From an uncultured Collinsella sp. (lineage in GTDB: Bacteria > Actinomycetota > Coriobacteriia > Coriobacteriales > Coriobacteriaceae): a stretch of DNA of 63,072 nucleotides. The position numbers and the translations under genes were made by a program. Shown here piece by piece: positions 13,115-21,001 of the stretch. Position 1 is the first letter of the stretch, and every line of letters starts with the position of its first letter. The notes under the pieces were generated by a model, which did no database searches, was not told the DNA's origin, and saw only the letters and a list, made by a program, of their open reading frames with translations. The stretch is taken from positions 1 through 63,072 of the forward strand of contig UQTR01000004.1 of the NCBI GenBank assembly GCA_900544065.1. The letters run 5' to 3'.

Positions 13115-13150
13115 GAAGGGGGCGGCCCAGACGGGTCGCCCCCTTTCTTG
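13115..13150. terminator. bidirectional terminator between PHP and methyltransferase genes
   Basis: GAAGGGGGCGGCCC (13115-13128) pairs with GGGTCGCCCCCTTTC (13133-13147) with G-U tolerance and is followed by a T-rich run. It separates two convergent genes. Confidence 0.85.
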
Positions 13151-13173
13151 TCCCAAAAATCTACTGAGGTTGG

Positions 13174-14622
13174 TTAGCGGCGTTCGAGGACCGCTACGGT
13201 TTCGGTGTGGTCGGTGTGAGGGAACATGTCGACGGGCGTGATCTTGAGCAGGCGATAGCCTCCGTCGAGGAGCTGATGCAGGTCGCGCTCTTGAGTCACG
13301 GGGTTGCAGCTGATATAGGTGATGCGGCGCGGCTTAAGTGCGCAGGCAGCTTCGAGGAACTCGGGCGTGGAGCCGGAGCGCGGCGGGTCGATGGAAAGAA
13401 CGTCGACGCGTTCGTTGTTGTCGGCGGCATCCAGGATGTAATCGGTCGCATCGTCGGCCATAAACCAGGCGCTGCGGGTGAGGCCGTTGAGCTCGGCATT
13501 GCGGCGTGCGTCGGCAACGCCCGCCGGGTTGCGCTCCACGCCGAGCAGCATAATGCCGACGCCTCTGTCCTGGGCATCCTTCGCGGCGCACAGACCGATG
13601 GTGCCGCTGCCGCAGTAAGCGTCCATAAGAATGTCGCCCTGCTGCGGGTCCATGCCGTCAATCGCGAGCTGATAGAGCAGCTCGGTCTGCTGCGGATTGG
13701 TCTGATAGAACGCGGTAGGGGAGATATCGAATTCGCAACCGAGCAGCTGGTCGCGCATGCACTCGGCGCCATAGACGATACGAGTCTCCTCGCCCAAGAT
13801 GGCGTTACCGGGGCGTCCGTTGATGTTTTGGGCGACGGTGACAATATGCGGATCGAGTGCGGCGACGGCCTCAAAGAACTCCTGCGCATGCGGCAAGTCG
13901 CGCTGAGCGGTCACGAGGGTGACCATAATCTGGTCGGTGCGCCAGCCGCAGCGAACGACGGCATAGCGAAGCAGCCCCAGATGCTTGTCTTCGTTAAAGG
14001 CGGGAATGTGCAGACGTTCGGCCTCGCGAGCGATGCCGTTGAGAATCTGACGAGCGCCCGGCGCCTCGACAGGACACTCGGGTACGGCAACGATCTTGTG
14101 CGTGCCGCGCTCAAAGAAGCCGCAGCGGACAGCATCCTCCTTACCAGGAGCAAACGGAGTGGCAGCCTTATGACGAAAGCCACGCGGCGCAGGATATTTA
14201 CCCGGGTCGCCCAAGGTAACACCCATACCGCGAATGGGGTCGACGACGATACCCTCGCGCTCACAAAGCGACGCAAACAGTTCCTCCATGGCAGCCTGCT
14301 TGGCGGCCAACTGCTTTTTATACGGACGATTAAGCGCCGTACACCCACCACAAGCCTTCATGATGGAACAAGGCGACTTGGGATCCACAGCTTTACGAGC
14401 AGGCTTGGCCGAATCCTTATACGAGCGCTCAGTGCGAGCCACAGGTTTTTTGCCCCCGCCCTGACGAGCGCCAGAACGCTTGCTCTTCGCCTTACTCTTG
14501 TTAGATTTAACCTTTGCATCCTTAGACAACTTAGATTTCTTAGAAGATTTCGTCTCCTCAGACCCCTCAGCCGCCTGGATCAAAGCCCGCCGAGCCTTAC
14601 GCTCAGCACGAGATTCTGCCAT
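13174..14622 (-). CDS. RlmD/RumA-family 23S rRNA (uracil-5-)-methyltransferase
   Basis: A 482-residue S-adenosylmethionine-dependent tRNA/rRNA uracil-C5 methyltransferase. Motifs are MDAYCGSGTIGL (SAM binding), SIDPPRSG and the catalytic cysteine in ITYISCNP. Cysteines 85, 91 and 94 (CSIMKACGGC) plus the later ECPVE resemble the 4Fe-4S ligands of RlmD, although no TRAM domain is obvious at the N-terminus. Instead, residues 1-80 are a very basic Lys/Ser/Arg tail, probably disordered and RNA-binding. Whether the target is 23S rRNA U1939, U747 or a tRNA cannot be decided. Confidence 0.88.
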   Translation of the reverse strand: MAESRAERKARRALIQAAEGSEETKSSKKSKLSKDAKVKSNKSKAKSKRSGARQGGGKKPVARTERSYKDSAKPARKAVDPKSPCSIMKACGGCTALNRPYKKQLAAKQAAMEELFASLCEREGIVVDPIRGMGVTLGDPGKYPAPRGFRHKAATPFAPGKEDAVRCGFFERGTHKIVAVPECPVEAPGARQILNGIAREAERLHIPAFNEDKHLGLLRYAVVRCGWRTDQIMVTLVTAQRDLPHAQEFFEAVAALDPHIVTVAQNINGRPGNAILGEETRIVYGAECMRDQLLGCEFDISPTAFYQTNPQQTELLYQLAIDGMDPQQGDILMDAYCGSGTIGLCAAKDAQDRGVGIMLLGVERNPAGVADARRNAELNGLTRSAWFMADDATDYILDAADNNERVDVLSIDPPRSGSTPEFLEAACALKPRRITYISCNPVTQERDLHQLLDGGYRLLKITPVDMFPHTDHTETVAVLERR

Positions 14623-14731
14623 GAATTAACCCCACTAATTTATAAATTGAAAGCTGAAATCATTGTACCGAACCAAGCTAAAGGACGATATGCAAGCAGT
14701 TATTTCATGTCACCGATGAGTTCAACGACGT

Positions 14732-14878
14732 TTGCCCGGCACGGGCGGGGAGCGGCGCGTAATTAAGTTTATCGCGAGTTCCGCACGCAAAGGAAAGCAC
14801 TTAATGTGCTTTCCGTCTTGCGCAGGACTGTAGAGCAGGAAACTTAATTACGCGCCGCTCCCCGCCCGTGCCGGGCAA
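14732..14878. repeat. nested long inverted repeat
   Basis: Two identical 39-bp arms (14732-14770 and 14840-14878, containing GCCCGGCACGGGCGGGGAGC) are inverted around a 69-base centre. The centre has its own hairpin, GGAAAGCAC against GTGCTTTCC near 14793-14814. This accounts for nearly half of the 348-base gap between the methyltransferase and the substrate-binding protein gene. It has the form of a MITE-like or cruciform element; no gene lies in it. Confidence 0.9.
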
Positions 14879-14886
14879 CCCCTCCC

Positions 14887-14915
14887 TTGTACTTTATCAA
14901 GGTAGAGTGTATGAT
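14887..14915 (+). promoter_or_regulatory. sigma-70 promoter of the amino acid ABC operon
   Basis: TTGTAC at 14887-14892 and TATGAT at 14910-14915 are separated by exactly 17 bases, 56 bases before the substrate-binding protein start. This is the cleanest -35/-10 pair in the window. Confidence 0.7.
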
Positions 14916-14970
14916 TCTGAGCGTTACATGACTCACTTTACCTAACTAAAGTGCTATCAAGGGGGATACC

Positions 14971-15831
14971 ATGAATACCGATATGTCTCGTCGTCAGTTT
15001 GTTGGTCTAGCCGGTTCGCTCGCTACGGTTCTAGGTCTTGGCCTGGTAGGCTGCGGTGGTGGTGCCGGTAAGGGTTCCGCTGCCGGTTCTGCTGCAGCCA
15101 AGGATGTGAAGGGCGCCGCGGAGTCCAAGAAGCTCGTGGTGGGCTTTGATAAGTCCTATCCTCCGTACGGCTTTGTGGGCGACGATGGCGAGTACACCGG
15201 CTTTGATCTCGATCTGGCCAAGGCCGTTGCCGATAAGCAGGGCTGGGATGTCGATTACGAGGCCATCGATTGGGATGCCAAGGACACGCTGCTCAACTCC
15301 GGCGCCATCAACTGCATCTGGAACGGCTTTACCATGGAGGGTCGCGAGGACGACTACACGTTCTCCGAGCCGTACATGCTCAATGAGCAGGTGCTCGTGG
15401 TCAAGAAGGACGCGGGTATCAAGAGCTGGGACGATCTTGCCGGCAAGACCGTGATTACCCAGACTGATTCCGCCGCACAGGACGTGCTCGAGGGCGACCA
15501 GAAGGATCTGGCCGCGACGTTTGCCACGCTCGATACCATCGGTGAGTACAACACGGCGTTTATGCAGCTCGAGAGTGGTGCAGTCGATGCCGTGGCTTGC
15601 GACCTTTCGATTGCCCAGTATCAGCTTGCCGCCAAGCCCGATGCCTATACGCAGCTCGACAAGCCGCTGTCCAGCGAGCACTACGCCGTCGGCTTTAAGA
15701 AGGACGACACCAAGTCGGCCGATGCTGTAACCGAGTCGCTCAAGGCACTCTACGAGGACGGTACGGTCAAGGACCTGTGCGACAAGTATGCAGATTACGG
15801 TCTATCCTTCGACAACTGGGTTCTCAAATAG
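14971..15831 (+). CDS. amino acid ABC transporter substrate-binding lipoprotein
   Basis: A 286-residue family 3 extracellular solute-binding protein. The N-terminus contains a twin-arginine-like motif (SRRQFVGLAG), then a hydrophobic stretch and a lipobox ending LVGC, so it is probably exported folded and lipid-anchored. The mature domain starts at about residue 50 with LVVGFDKSYPPYGF and has FDLDLAKAVA and NGFTMEGREDDYTFSEPY, typical of polar amino acid binders. AAGGGGGA precedes the ATG. It is the first gene of the binding protein-permease-ATPase set. The exact ligand is not deducible. Confidence 0.93.
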   Translation: MNTDMSRRQFVGLAGSLATVLGLGLVGCGGGAGKGSAAGSAAAKDVKGAAESKKLVVGFDKSYPPYGFVGDDGEYTGFDLDLAKAVADKQGWDVDYEAIDWDAKDTLLNSGAINCIWNGFTMEGREDDYTFSEPYMLNEQVLVVKKDAGIKSWDDLAGKTVITQTDSAAQDVLEGDQKDLAATFATLDTIGEYNTAFMQLESGAVDAVACDLSIAQYQLAAKPDAYTQLDKPLSSEHYAVGFKKDDTKSADAVTESLKALYEDGTVKDLCDKYADYGLSFDNWVLK

Positions 15832-15930
15832 GCACAGCACCCAACCTTGCGGCTCCAACCCTCCTCGCGTACCAAAGTACGCTTCGTCGGGCTTGTCGCT
15901 CGCAATCTTGGGCACTGTGCCTATTTGAGA
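15822..15930. repeat. nested inverted repeat overlapping a stop codon
   Basis: A 23-base arm at 15822-15844 pairs with 15908-15930 with two mismatches. The left arm includes the last codons and TAG stop of the substrate-binding protein gene. The centre has an inner hairpin around CGTACCAAAGTACG. It could act as an attenuating hairpin between the binding protein and the permease, lowering permease expression relative to the abundant binding protein. Confidence 0.8.
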
Positions 15931-15970
15931 GTAAAATCCGCTGTTTTGTTGCTGTGAAAGAGAGGGTAGG

Positions 15971-16624
15971 TTGTCTATTCAGGTCATGATGCAGATGCTT
16001 GGCCAGGGATTCTTGGTCAGTTTGCAGTTGTTTGTGCTGACGCTGCTGGGGTCGATTCCGCTGGGAATCCCCGTGGCGTTTATGCGCATGAGTAAAATTG
16101 CGCCGCTCCGCTGGATTGCGCGCATCTATATCTCGGTCATGCGCGGTACGCCGCTCATGCTGCAGATGTTTGCCATCTACTTTGCCCCGTACTACGTGTT
16201 TGGCATCTCGCTCACGCCCGATTCCAAATGGACGGCGTGCGTCGTGGCATTCATCATCAACTACGCCGGCTACTTTGCCGAGATCTATCGCTCGGGCCTG
16301 CAGTCGATTCCGCGCGGTCAATATGAGGCCGCCGAGGTGCTGGGCTACTCGCGTCTGCAGACGTTTCTGTATATCGTGATGCCGCAGGTCGCCAAGCGTA
16401 TTCTGCCGGCGATGGGCAACGAGATCATCACACTGGTCAAGGACACGTCGCTGGCGTTCGCCATCGGCGTGGGTGAGATGTTCTCGACCGCCAAGGCGCT
16501 GGTCGCCTCGCAGGTGAGCATGGTGCCGTTTGCGATTGCGGCGTTGATCTACTGGGTCTTTAACTTTGTGGTCGAGATGCTGCTGGGCGCTGCCGAAAAG
16601 AAGCTGGACTATTATCATGACTAA
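15971..16624 (+). CDS. amino acid ABC transporter permease
   Basis: A 217-residue membrane permease of the His/Glu/Gln/Arg family, with about five predicted helices. The cytoplasmic EAA loop is clear (GQYEAAEVLGYSRLQTFLYI), as is the family-typical MRGTPLMLQ near residues 57-65. The start is a TTG at 15971 following GAGAGGGTAGG. It lies 139 bases after the binding protein, separated by a hairpin, and overlaps the ATPase start by eight bases. Confidence 0.93.
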   Translation: MSIQVMMQMLGQGFLVSLQLFVLTLLGSIPLGIPVAFMRMSKIAPLRWIARIYISVMRGTPLMLQMFAIYFAPYYVFGISLTPDSKWTACVVAFIINYAGYFAEIYRSGLQSIPRGQYEAAEVLGYSRLQTFLYIVMPQVAKRILPAMGNEIITLVKDTSLAFAIGVGEMFSTAKALVASQVSMVPFAIAALIYWVFNFVVEMLLGAAEKKLDYYHD

Positions 16625-17381
16625 CTCAGTGATGAAAATCGAAAGCGCGCGTAAGGCGTTTGGCGGCAATGAGGTGCTCAAGGATATCTCACTCGAAGTC
16701 AAGCGCGGTGAGGTCGTGGCGATTATCGGGCCTTCGGGTGGCGGTAAGTCCACGCTGCTGCGCTGCGCTACGCTGCTCGAGACACTCGACGGTGGCTCGC
16801 TTTCGTTTGGCGACCTTGCCGTTGCGACGGACGCGGGGCCGGGTGCGGTCTATGCGAAAGGCGACGTGCCCAAACAGGCGCGCTCGCGGTTTGGCCTGGT
16901 GTTCCAGAACTACAATCTGTTCCCGCACTATACCGTGATGAAAAACATCATCGACGCGCCGATCCGCGTGCTTAAGCGCCCGCGCGAGCAGGCGGAAGCT
17001 CGTGCGTATGAATTGATTGCTCAGATGGGGCTTATGGGCAACGAGAATAAGGTTCCGTGTGAGCTTTCGGGCGGTCAGCAACAGCGTGTGAGTATCGCCC
17101 GCGCACTGGCGCTCGACCCGGAGATCTTGTTCTTTGACGAGCCGACCTCGGCGCTCGATCCCGAGCTAACGGCCGAGGTGCTACGTGTCATTAAGGACCT
17201 TGCCGCGCAGAATATGACGATGGTGATCGTGACCCATGCGATGCAGTTTGCGCGCGATGTTGCCGACCGCGTGGTCTTTATGGACGGCGGTCGTATTGTC
17301 GAGGAGGGTCCTGCCGAGCAGGTCATCGACCATCCGCGCGAGCGGCGCACGCGTGAGTTCTTGAGCCGTATCGAGGGATAG
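16617..17381 (+). CDS. amino acid ABC transporter ATP-binding protein
   Basis: A 254-residue ATPase that powers the importer. It has Walker A GPSGGGKST, Q-loop VFQNYNLFPHYTV, signature LSGGQQQR, Walker B ILFFDEPTSALDPE and the switch His in VTHAMQFA, as in GlnQ/HisP-type subunits. A roughly 20-residue insert between Walker A and the Q-loop (around DAGPGAVYAKGDVPKQ) is slightly longer than usual. The ATG at 16617 overlaps the end of the permease gene, indicating translational coupling. Confidence 0.95.
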   Translation: MTNSVMKIESARKAFGGNEVLKDISLEVKRGEVVAIIGPSGGGKSTLLRCATLLETLDGGSLSFGDLAVATDAGPGAVYAKGDVPKQARSRFGLVFQNYNLFPHYTVMKNIIDAPIRVLKRPREQAEARAYELIAQMGLMGNENKVPCELSGGQQQRVSIARALALDPEILFFDEPTSALDPELTAEVLRVIKDLAAQNMTMVIVTHAMQFARDVADRVVFMDGGRIVEEGPAEQVIDHPRERRTREFLSRIEG

Positions 17382-17414
17382 GCTCAGGTATTTACTCAAC
17401 TATTAATTGAGGCG

Positions 17415-17453
17415 AAGCCGCCCCAGGTCTTACGGTCTGTGGCGGCTTTTTGT
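17415..17453 (+). terminator. terminator of the amino acid ABC operon
   Basis: AAGCCGCC (17415-17422) pairs with GGCGGCTT (17441-17448) and is followed by TTTTGTTT. Confidence 0.8.
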
Positions 17454-17691
17454 TTACATCGACGGGGTTCAATAATTGCCTCACAAGCTTGTCTCTTCCT
17501 CTCGCCGCCTGTATTCATACGTGTGCCGAAAGGTGTGCATGGACGGTCGCCCGTGAGGGTAGGGTGGTGGCATAGGACATTTGGAGGGTGAGTCGGCTCG
17601 GCTGCCGACCATGCTGCTCCCGGGATGGCACCGACCGCGAACTCTCCCCGTTGGCGTCGCGCATTGCGCGCGGCCCTGCAAGGAGGTCATC
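17454..17691 (+). other. GC-rich leader region upstream of the EF-G-like gene
   Basis: There is no convincing gene in these 238 bases. They contain several short potential helices, such as GTCGGCTCGGCTGCCGAC near 17591-17608 and GCGCGCATTGCGCGC near 17660, before AAGGAGG. It may be a structured 5' leader, but I recognise no known riboswitch family in it. Confidence 0.35.
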
Positions 17692-19767
17692 ATGGGTGCT
17701 CCCAAGACCGGTAACGTAAGGAACGTGGTGCTCGTAGGCCAAGGCGGGGTGGGCAAGACTTCACTCGCCGAGGCCATGCTCCACCTTTCCGGCAAGACCG
17801 CCCGCCTGGGCGGCCACGACGGCACCAAGCCCACGCTCGACTATGACCCCGAAGAGGTTAAGCGTGCATTTTCCATCTCGACGACCATTGCGCCGATCGA
17901 CTGGAAGGGCGCGCGCATCAATGTGCTCGATGCCCCGTGCTACCCCGATTTTATCGGCGACGCCTTTGCCGCGATGAGCGTCTGCGAGACGGCTCTGTTT
18001 GTGGTCGACGCCGAGGCCGGCCCGCAGCCTACGACGGTTAAGCTCTGGTATGCCGCCGAGGACCTGCGTCTGGCGCGTGCGGTGTTCGTAAACCGCCTGT
18101 CGCGCCCCGAGGCCAGCTTTGCGACCACGATGGACCTGCTGCAGGAGCGCTTTGGTACGCGCTTGGGCGCCGTGACCCTCCCCTGGGGCGAGGGCGAGGA
18201 CTTTGACGGCATCATCGACCTGGTGCGTATGAAGGCGCGTCACTGCAACGGTACCGAGGCCGTTGAGTCGGAGATCCCCGAGGAGTATCGTGCCCAGGCC
18301 GAGGAAGCCCATGACCATCTGTGCGAGCTGGTGGCCGAGGCTGACGATGAGCTGATGATGAAGTACCTGGAAGGCGAGGAGACGCTGACGCAGGAGGAGC
18401 TCGAAGGCCTGCTGTCGAAAGCGATCGCCGAGCGCATCTTTGTGCCGGTCTTTGCGGGCGATTGCATTAAGGAGCAGGGCGTCAACTCGCTGATGGACGA
18501 CATTGCCACGTACTTCCCGGCGCCGACTGACTACGGCGAGATGCCGCTCATCGACGGCGACTCGCTCAAGATCTCGAGTGACGATGACCGTCCGGTGGCA
18601 TTTGTGTTTAAGACGCTGGCCGACCCACAGCAGGGCCGCATCAGCTTTATCAAGGTACTGACGGGTACGCTTGAGCCGGGCCTTGAGCTGATCAATGCCC
18701 GCACGCGCAAGAGCGACCGTCTGGCTCACCTGTATGTGATGTGCGGCCGCGACATGACCGAGGTCGGTCACGCCTATGCCGGCGACATTATCGTGGCGCC
18801 CAAGCTGGCGGCCGAGACGGGCGATACGCTCTCGATTACCGGCAAGGTCGAGGCGGCGGCGTTTAAGTTCCCCAACTCGCAGTACCGCATCGCCATTGAG
18901 GCCGAGAATCGTGGCGACGAGGAGAAGCTCTACACGTTTATCGAGAAGGCCTGCAAGGCCGATCCGACCATGAGCATCGACCGCGACGAGGAGACCGGGC
19001 AGACCATCATCTCGGCGGTGGGCGAGGCGCAGGTTTCGGTGCTGCTCAACCGTTTGGAGGATCGCACCAAGGTCGTGGCCAAGAGCGTGCCGATCCGTAT
19101 TCCGTATCGTGAGACCATTCGCCGCACGGCAAGTGCCCAGGGCCGCCACAAGAAGCAGACAGGCGGTGCCGGTCAGTATGGCGACTGCTGGCTGCGCGTT
19201 GAGCCGCTCATTGGGCCCGACGGCACGAGCGACGGTTATGAGTTTGTAGACGAGGTCGTGGGCGGTCGCATTCCGCGCTCGCTGATCCCCGCCGTGGACA
19301 AGGGTGTCCAGGAGACTATGAAGGACGGCATCATTGCCGGCTACCCGCTTACGGGCATTCGCGTGGCTGTGTACGACGGTTCGTATCACAGCGTCGACTC
19401 CAACGAGATGGCGTTCCGCGCGGCGGCTCGCATCGGCCTGCGCAAGGCATGCGCCGATGCCGATCCGGTGGTGCTGGAGCCCATCGAGGAAATCACGGTG
19501 ACTATCCCCGAGAGCTACGCCGGCGCCGTGATGGGCGACATCTCGGCCTCGCGCGGTCGCGTGACGGGCATGGAGACCGATGAGCGCGGCGACACCGTGG
19601 TCATTGCCCAGGCGCCTCTCGCCGAGCTGACGGATTACTCGACGCGTCTGCGCTCTATCACGCGCGGCACGGGCGACTTTACCATGAAGCCGGCGGGCTA
19701 TGAGCAGGTACCCTATGACGTTCAGGCCAAGCTGGTCGAGCGCTATGAGGAGGGCCGCGCCAAGTAG
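17692..19767 (+). CDS. elongation factor G-like protein with altered GTPase motifs
   Basis: A 691-residue paralogue of translocation factor EF-G. G1 is intact (GQGGVGKT, 16-23), but the other switches diverge. G3 is DAPCY at 80-84 instead of DTPGH, losing the catalytic histidine. G4 is NRLS at 134-137 instead of NKxD, and the G5 region reads FAGDC rather than GSA. Domains II-V are complete, including a domain IV loop (GGAGQYGDCWLRVEP) and the C-terminal domain. It resembles the FusA2/EF-G-like group of actinobacteria and Coriobacteriia, whose role is not settled. AAGGAGG sets the start at 17692; the open frame upstream lacks a site. Confidence 0.88.
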   Translation: MGAPKTGNVRNVVLVGQGGVGKTSLAEAMLHLSGKTARLGGHDGTKPTLDYDPEEVKRAFSISTTIAPIDWKGARINVLDAPCYPDFIGDAFAAMSVCETALFVVDAEAGPQPTTVKLWYAAEDLRLARAVFVNRLSRPEASFATTMDLLQERFGTRLGAVTLPWGEGEDFDGIIDLVRMKARHCNGTEAVESEIPEEYRAQAEEAHDHLCELVAEADDELMMKYLEGEETLTQEELEGLLSKAIAERIFVPVFAGDCIKEQGVNSLMDDIATYFPAPTDYGEMPLIDGDSLKISSDDDRPVAFVFKTLADPQQGRISFIKVLTGTLEPGLELINARTRKSDRLAHLYVMCGRDMTEVGHAYAGDIIVAPKLAAETGDTLSITGKVEAAAFKFPNSQYRIAIEAENRGDEEKLYTFIEKACKADPTMSIDRDEETGQTIISAVGEAQVSVLLNRLEDRTKVVAKSVPIRIPYRETIRRTASAQGRHKKQTGGAGQYGDCWLRVEPLIGPDGTSDGYEFVDEVVGGRIPRSLIPAVDKGVQETMKDGIIAGYPLTGIRVAVYDGSYHSVDSNEMAFRAAARIGLRKACADADPVVLEPIEEITVTIPESYAGAVMGDISASRGRVTGMETDERGDTVVIAQAPLAELTDYSTRLRSITRGTGDFTMKPAGYEQVPYDVQAKLVERYEEGRAK

Positions 19768-19802
19768 CGTGTGGTTTTGCCTGCAACATACATTCTGATG
19801 CA

Positions 19803-19836
19803 AGGGCCGCTCTGGGCAATCCGGGGCGGCCTTATT
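19803..19836 (+). terminator. possible terminator after the EF-G-like gene
   Basis: AGGGCCGC (19804-19811) can pair with GCGGCCTT (19826-19833) around a 14-base loop, followed by ATTT. The T-run is weak. Confidence 0.45.
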
Positions 19837-19898
19837 TGATCCGTATGCGACGGAAGGATTGCGGATCATTTTTTGGGTTACGGGCAGCGCAGTCGGCA

Positions 19899-20882
19899 CT
19901 AGTCTCCGGATGCCTGGTTGCGGCCGGTGGCGTAGTCGATTTGCACGTGCGGCTGCAGGTTGTAGCAGTACACGTGGAAGCAGAGGGTCTTGCCGTGGTC
20001 CTCGATTGATTGTGCTTCCAGACGAACGCCACGACAGACGAGTTCCTCTTCGTTGTACATGGGCGTGACGCGGTAGAGCACATGGTTGCCCGTGTCGCGG
20101 ATGTAGTCGAGGACCTGCTCTTCAAACGGCAGCATGCCCGTCTCGTTGAGATAGCGCGTGCCGGTGAGGAGATTCTTGCGATTGGCGTTTTCACCGCAGA
20201 GCGACCAGGCGATGAGGTGACAGCGGTTGTAGAGGCTCTGGCCTGGAATAAAGTCGTAGCGCTGCTGATGCCATCCGGCGGGGTGGATACGCGAGATGTC
20301 GCCGCGCTTGCCCTGTCCGAGCGACTCGGGGCCTACGCAGGCGAGCGCCTTGCGAGTGCGGTCCAGGCTGTCGAGCTTGGAGAATTTCTTAAAGCAGCCT
20401 TCTTCGGTGGCACGCTCATACTCGTCAAGCGTGAACGACGGCGTGCCGAGCGGGTGCGTGCTGTCGGCGCGAAGGGCAACGTAGGGATTGCCGGCGTAGT
20501 CGGGAATGCTGCTGAGATAAACACCGCGGGCGCGGTTGAGGTCGGGGTTTTCCACCTCGTCGATGGGGACGGTGGAGCTGTCCTCGGCAACGTTGTCGTC
20601 GGTGTTGGTCGCGGTGGATTCGGAGCCATCGCCAGAGTCTTGGCTATTTTGAGAGTCCGAGGAGCTCGCTGTTCCCGATTCGAGCCGGGCAACCAGGTCC
20701 GCCTCGTCATCGGTGCGGTCGGGGCTCTCGTTTTGCTTCTCGGCCAGGGCTGCCGCCTGCTCATCGCTTTGCGGCGACAGCAGCTTGGGAGCTCCGTCGA
20801 GCGATCCTGTGAACAACGCAAACCCTAGCACCACGGCGGTGCCGATGGAAAGTGCTTGCTTGTAGGCGGACTTGCGCGACAT
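19899..20882 (-). CDS. exported or membrane-anchored DNA/RNA non-specific endonuclease
   Basis: A 327-residue protein. A hydrophobic N-terminal segment (about residues 10-27) acts as signal or anchor. Residues 35-115 are a low-complexity Ser/Asp/Glu linker, and the nuclease domain occupies about 116-327. The domain contains NRCHLIAWSL with candidate catalytic His222, followed by ENANRKN with the metal-ligand Asn region near 237. This matches the NUC1/EndA-like branch found in streptococci and other gut Gram-positives. It would cut nucleic acids outside the cell for nutrient use, DNA uptake or biofilm and NET degradation. AGGAG precedes the ATG. No competence genes are nearby. Confidence 0.87.
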   Translation of the reverse strand: MSRKSAYKQALSIGTAVVLGFALFTGSLDGAPKLLSPQSDEQAAALAEKQNESPDRTDDEADLVARLESGTASSSDSQNSQDSGDGSESTATNTDDNVAEDSSTVPIDEVENPDLNRARGVYLSSIPDYAGNPYVALRADSTHPLGTPSFTLDEYERATEEGCFKKFSKLDSLDRTRKALACVGPESLGQGKRGDISRIHPAGWHQQRYDFIPGQSLYNRCHLIAWSLCGENANRKNLLTGTRYLNETGMLPFEEQVLDYIRDTGNHVLYRVTPMYNEEELVCRGVRLEAQSIEDHGKTLCFHVYCYNLQPHVQIDYATGRNQASGD

Positions 20883-21001
20883 TGCGGCTCCTGGCTAGAT
20901 GGTTGGGAATCTACCAGTCTAGCAGGAGCCGGCAGGGGCCGTTCTGTCGAACAAATACTTAAGATTTGAGATAGACGCTGCTGATTAATTTATCCCGCGG
21001 T

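Noticed and set aside
13207..14766. 519-codon plus-strand frame
   Set aside because: It is antisense to the RlmD-type methyltransferase, which has all its motifs on the minus strand.
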